DNA of 16,823 nt from JACCYQ01 sp036675565 (GTDB taxonomy: Bacteria > Bacteroidota > Bacteroidia > Chitinophagales > Chitinophagaceae): positions 1 to 16,823 of the forward strand of contig JAKFER010000074.1 in the NCBI GenBank assembly GCA_036675565.1, read 5' to 3'. This document shows, piece by piece, positions 13,953 to 16,823 of the stretch; positions within the stretch are counted from its first letter, which is position 1, and every line of letters begins with the position of its first letter. The notes under the pieces are model-generated. The model worked only from the letters and a program-made list of their open reading frames with translations. It did no database searches and was not told the DNA's origin. A program made the position numbers and the translations under genes.

Positions 13953-15164
13953 GTGAAAAAAATATTTCCATATATCATTTTCGCTTTATTAGTAGCAGCC
14001 GTAGTTATGTTGCTTATTGGCAATGCAAGGAATAGAGCGCCACGGTTTGAAGACCGGGTAACCTTAAGGAAAACAGATAAAATTCCATACGGGTCCTATG
14101 TTGCTTTTGAAAATCTTAAATGGTTGTTTCCAAAAGCTGAAATTTTATTGAACAGGTCATTCCCGGGAGAGGGAGGTTGGTTTAAGAATGAAAAAAACCG
14201 CCAGGCACTTGTTATTATTTCACCACAGTTTTTGGCAGATGAAGATGAAATGCTCGATCTTATTGATTTTGCCAATAAAGGGAATGACATATTTATCAGT
14301 TCAAGAAGACTTTCATTAACAGCAATGGAAGCATTTAAAACTAAAAGCAGTTTCTCATTTGATGCAATAGATCAGAAAGATTCATTAAAGCTTACATTAA
14401 ACAAACCTGCCTTTTCCAAAAATATATCAGCTGCCTATCCTGGTCGAAAATTCGATACCTATCTTTACCAGGTTGACAGTTCAATTACCCAGATACTTTC
14501 TGTTGATGAAGAAGGTGATCCGAATTTTGTTCGGTTCCAAACCGGTAAAGGAAATGTATTTCTGCACCTGGCTCCCCTGGCATTCAGTAATTATTTCATC
14601 TTGCATAAGAATAATAAGGATTATTATGATGAGGTGCTTTCTGTTTTGTCGCCAGATACAGAAGTGATTATTTGGGATGAGTATTACCTGCATAAGCAAT
14701 GGGGCAATAACCAGGAAGATGAACCAGGGTGGTTAAGTGTTTTATTTCAATATCCCGGGTTGAAGGCTGGTTTAATTACGGCAATAGTTGCATTACTGGT
14801 TTTTGTTTTAATGGAAAGCAGGCGGAAGCAAAGATTGATACCCGTAATTCCAAAAATGCAGAATGATTCTCTTGAATTTATTAAAACAATGGGGCGATTG
14901 TATCATGAAAAGGCTGATCATAAAAATCTCGCACATAAAATGGCGCAGTATTTTCTTGATCATGTACGCAATCAATTTTACATCCGTACACAGACTTTGA
15001 ATGACGAATTTGTTAAATCACTTCATCAAAAAACGGGATACCCGGAACACGAAATAAAGGATTTAACGGAGTTTATCATATTTATTGAAACTTCGCCTGC
15101 CATCTCTGAAAATCAACTGGCTACCTTTCATAAACAACTTGAAAAGTTTTATAAAAATACCTGA
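13953..15164 (+). CDS. DUF4350 domain-containing membrane protein
   Basis: This 403-residue protein begins with GTG, 2 bases after the previous stop; the first residues MKKIFPYIIFALLV form a membrane helix (about 4-22). The periplasmic region (about 25-268) corresponds to DUF4350: IPYGSYVAFENLKWLFP (44-60), ALVIISPQF (85-93), FANKGNDIFISS (106-117), GKGNVFLHLAPLAFSNYF (198-215) and WDEYYLH (241-247). A second helix lies at about 271-287, and a cytoplasmic C-terminal domain of about 110 residues follows. No catalytic residues can be named with confidence. Its place between the DUF4129 and MoxR genes is the usual order in Bacteroidota. Function is unknown; an assembly with the MoxR ATPase is likely. 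Confidence 0.87.
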   Translation: MKKIFPYIIFALLVAAVVMLLIGNARNRAPRFEDRVTLRKTDKIPYGSYVAFENLKWLFPKAEILLNRSFPGEGGWFKNEKNRQALVIISPQFLADEDEMLDLIDFANKGNDIFISSRRLSLTAMEAFKTKSSFSFDAIDQKDSLKLTLNKPAFSKNISAAYPGRKFDTYLYQVDSSITQILSVDEEGDPNFVRFQTGKGNVFLHLAPLAFSNYFILHKNNKDYYDEVLSVLSPDTEVIIWDEYYLHKQWGNNQEDEPGWLSVLFQYPGLKAGLITAIVALLVFVLMESRRKQRLIPVIPKMQNDSLEFIKTMGRLYHEKADHKNLAHKMAQYFLDHVRNQFYIRTQTLNDEFVKSLHQKTGYPEHEIKDLTEFIIFIETSPAISENQLATFHKQLEKFYKNT

Positions 15165-15167
15165 TAC

Positions 15168-16145
15168 ATGGAAGATCAAATTTTTGAACAACGTACCGAC
15201 CTCACTGCATTAAACAAGGCTGTGATGGATATCCGAAACCAGATTAAGAAAGTGATCATTGGCCAGGACGAAATGGTGAAACTCATACTCACCGCTATGT
15301 TAGCTGATGGTCATGTTTTAATTGAAGGCGTGCCGGGCATAGCTAAAACACTGACTGCAAAATTAATTGCCCGTTCATTGCATGCAGGTTTTTCAAGGGT
15401 TCAATTTACCCCGGACTTAATGCCGAGTGATGTTTTGGGAACACCTGTATTTGATCCTGCCATTAATGGATTTGATTTTAAGAAAGGTCCGGTATTCAGT
15501 AATATTATTTTGATTGATGAAATTAACCGGGCACCAGCAAAAACCCAATCAGCCTTGTTTGAAATTATGGAAGAACGGCAGGCAACGATTGATGGTAAGA
15601 CTTATTTAATGGAGCAACCCTTTATGGTGTTGGCAACCCAAAACCCGATTGAACATGAGGGCACCTATCGCTTGCCCGAAGCGCAGTTGGACCGTTTTCT
15701 TTTTAAGATCGTTGTGCCATATCCTTCAGAAGAAGAAGAGTTGCAGATCCTCAATAGATTTCATGAATTGGGTAATGCCGTTGTGATGGACCAGGTAGAA
15801 CCGGTCTTAGATGCAAACCAGCTGAACGAAATCAAAAAGCAGGTAAAGACATTGGTCATAGAAGAAAAATTATTACAGTTTATTGCCCGATTGGTTCACC
15901 AGACCAGGCATCATAAATCTATTTACCTGGGTGCCTCTCCCCGTGCAAGCCTGGCCATTATGAATGCATCAAAAGCCATGGCTGCTTTACAGGGGCGTGA
16001 TTTTGTAACACCGGAAGATATCCTCGATGTAGTTACACCCGTTCTGCGGCATCGCATATTATTAACACCAGATAAAGAAATGGAAGGGGTAAGCGAAGAT
16101 GAAGTGATCCGTCAGATCATTCATTCTATGGATATTCCAAGGTAA
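15168..16145 (+). CDS. MoxR-family AAA+ ATPase
   Basis: This 325-residue cytoplasmic ATPase has Walker A GVPGIAKT (54-61), Walker B IILIDEINRAP (113-123), sensor 1 ATQNP (156-160) and the family-typical GTYRLPEAQLDRFLFK (165-180). The sensor 2 region is LGASPRASL. Length is normal for MoxR. Known members are chaperone-like ATPases that insert cofactors or mature protein complexes, usually together with von Willebrand factor A proteins. It begins 3 bases after the DUF4350 stop, with the DUF58 gene following. I infer that it remodels a membrane or periplasm-facing complex built from these neighbours. Confidence 0.96.
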   Translation: MEDQIFEQRTDLTALNKAVMDIRNQIKKVIIGQDEMVKLILTAMLADGHVLIEGVPGIAKTLTAKLIARSLHAGFSRVQFTPDLMPSDVLGTPVFDPAINGFDFKKGPVFSNIILIDEINRAPAKTQSALFEIMEERQATIDGKTYLMEQPFMVLATQNPIEHEGTYRLPEAQLDRFLFKIVVPYPSEEEELQILNRFHELGNAVVMDQVEPVLDANQLNEIKKQVKTLVIEEKLLQFIARLVHQTRHHKSIYLGASPRASLAIMNASKAMAALQGRDFVTPEDILDVVTPVLRHRILLTPDKEMEGVSEDEVIRQIIHSMDIPR

Positions 16146-16168
16146 AGGTAAAACTAACGGGAATCCTT

Positions 16169-16823
16169 ATGCATAAATCATTTTATTTGCAAAACGCAGC
16201 ATATTATGTGGCTGGCTTAGCTGCTATCCTGTTTGTGCTAAGTTATTTTTTCCCGTTTTTATTTACGCTGGCCATTTTACTGCTGGTATTACTGGGTATT
16301 GCAATGAGTTTAGATGCCATTCTGCTTTTCGGGCAACGTAATGCTTTGCTGGCGCACAGGGAAATGACAGAAAGATTTAGCCTGGGTGATAACAATAAAG
16401 TAGGAGTGGTGATAACAAATGGTTATGGGTTTAAGATAAAACTTACTCTGGTAGATGAAATTCCTTTTCAATTCCAGGAAAGAAACTGGGAAAGAAAAAT
16501 TGAATTGGAAAAAAATGAAACCCAAAACCTGGAATATTATCTTAAACCAACAGAAAGGGGAACATTTGAATTTGGTAAAATTAATCTCTATGCAAATGGC
16601 CCTTTGCGTTTGGTTAAAAGACGTTTTATATTTCCTGTTTCACAATCCATTATTGTATATCCATCATACCAGCAAATGCGCAGGTACCAATTGCTGGCTA
16701 CCAGTAATCATTTACAGGAAGCAGGGATGAAGCGAATTCGAAAATTAGGTCACAGTATGGAGTTTGAACAAATTAAAGAATATGTAAGAGGGGATGACTA
16801 CAGAACCATTAACTGGAAGGCCA
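16169..16823 (+). CDS. DUF58 domain-containing protein (3'-truncated by the window)
   Basis: The frame opens at ATG 16169 and stays open to the window end, giving 218 codons. It starts MHKSFYLQNAAYYVAGLAAI, and two adjacent membrane helices span roughly residues 10-30 and 31-52 (SYFFPFLFTLAILLLVLLGIA with a short turn). A beta-rich extracytoplasmic or cytoplasmic domain follows (NKVGVVITNGYGFKIKL, RGTFEFGKINLYANGPL). The conserved DUF58 signature EFEQIKEYVRGDDYRTINWKA is at the very end of the visible sequence. DUF58 proteins pair with MoxR ATPases, and their C-terminal half (lost here) often carries a vWA-like fold. The gap to the MoxR stop is 23 bases, consistent with the same operon. The nearby ORFs in other frames are shadows. 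Confidence 0.93.
   Translation, partial: MHKSFYLQNAAYYVAGLAAILFVLSYFFPFLFTLAILLLVLLGIAMSLDAILLFGQRNALLAHREMTERFSLGDNNKVGVVITNGYGFKIKLTLVDEIPFQFQERNWERKIELEKNETQNLEYYLKPTERGTFEFGKINLYANGPLRLVKRRFIFPVSQSIIVYPSYQQMRRYQLLATSNHLQEAGMKRIRKLGHSMEFEQIKEYVRGDDYRTINWKA

Noticed and set aside
1..16823. CRISPR arrays, transposons, prophage genes, tRNA or rRNA genes
   Set aside because: No regularly spaced repeats, transposase, integrase, or cloverleaf/rRNA-like sequence was recognised.

Overview
The window looks like chromosomal DNA of a Bacteroidota bacterium, most likely of the Chitinophagaceae. It is AT-rich. It holds a type IX secretion C-terminal sorting domain, an archaeal/eukaryotic-type prolyl-tRNA synthetase, a FadL/OmpP1-type outer-membrane protein, and the SpoIIM-DUF4129-DUF4350-MoxR-DUF58 gene order common in that phylum. 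Two candidate promoters fit the Bacteroidota TTTG / TAnnTTTG pattern. I see no rRNA, tRNA, CRISPR array, insertion sequence or phage gene. The family assignment is an inference from protein style, not from a database search.

Layout. (1) 1-1474: the 3' end of a large secreted T9SS cargo protein, closed by a strong hairpin terminator. (2) 1805-4890: a compact locus with two small proteins of unknown function, a 7-TM membrane protein, a DesK/NarX-type histidine kinase with no sensor domain of its own, and a LuxR-type response regulator. The last three are joined by 8-nt overlaps. The two small proteins look like distant paralogs and share the C-terminal tail NPSPPA. This is the least explained part of the window and the best candidate for something undescribed. 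(3) 4981-6408: a periplasmic c-type cytochrome fused to a PQQ-type sugar dehydrogenase, converging on a minus-strand FadL-like outer-membrane protein (6465-8093) across a bidirectional terminator. (4) 8221-8910 (minus): a Tyr/Asn- and Ser-rich lipoprotein, divergent from proS (9104-10582). (5) 10700-11170: a small DUF5362-like membrane protein with its own terminator. (6) 11273-12073 (minus): an RDD membrane protein, divergent from the plus-strand operon SpoIIM-like / DUF4129 / DUF4350 / MoxR ATPase / DUF58 (12173 to the window end).

How the genes work together. In block 2 the 7-TM protein probably senses a signal and passes it to the kinase, which phosphorylates the regulator; the upstream small proteins may be targets or partners. 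In block 6 the MoxR ATPase and the DUF58, DUF4129, DUF4350, SpoIIM and RDD proteins probably form one membrane-associated AAA+ chaperone-like system whose substrate is not known. The DUF58 gene, which runs off the window, has its N-terminal half present here.
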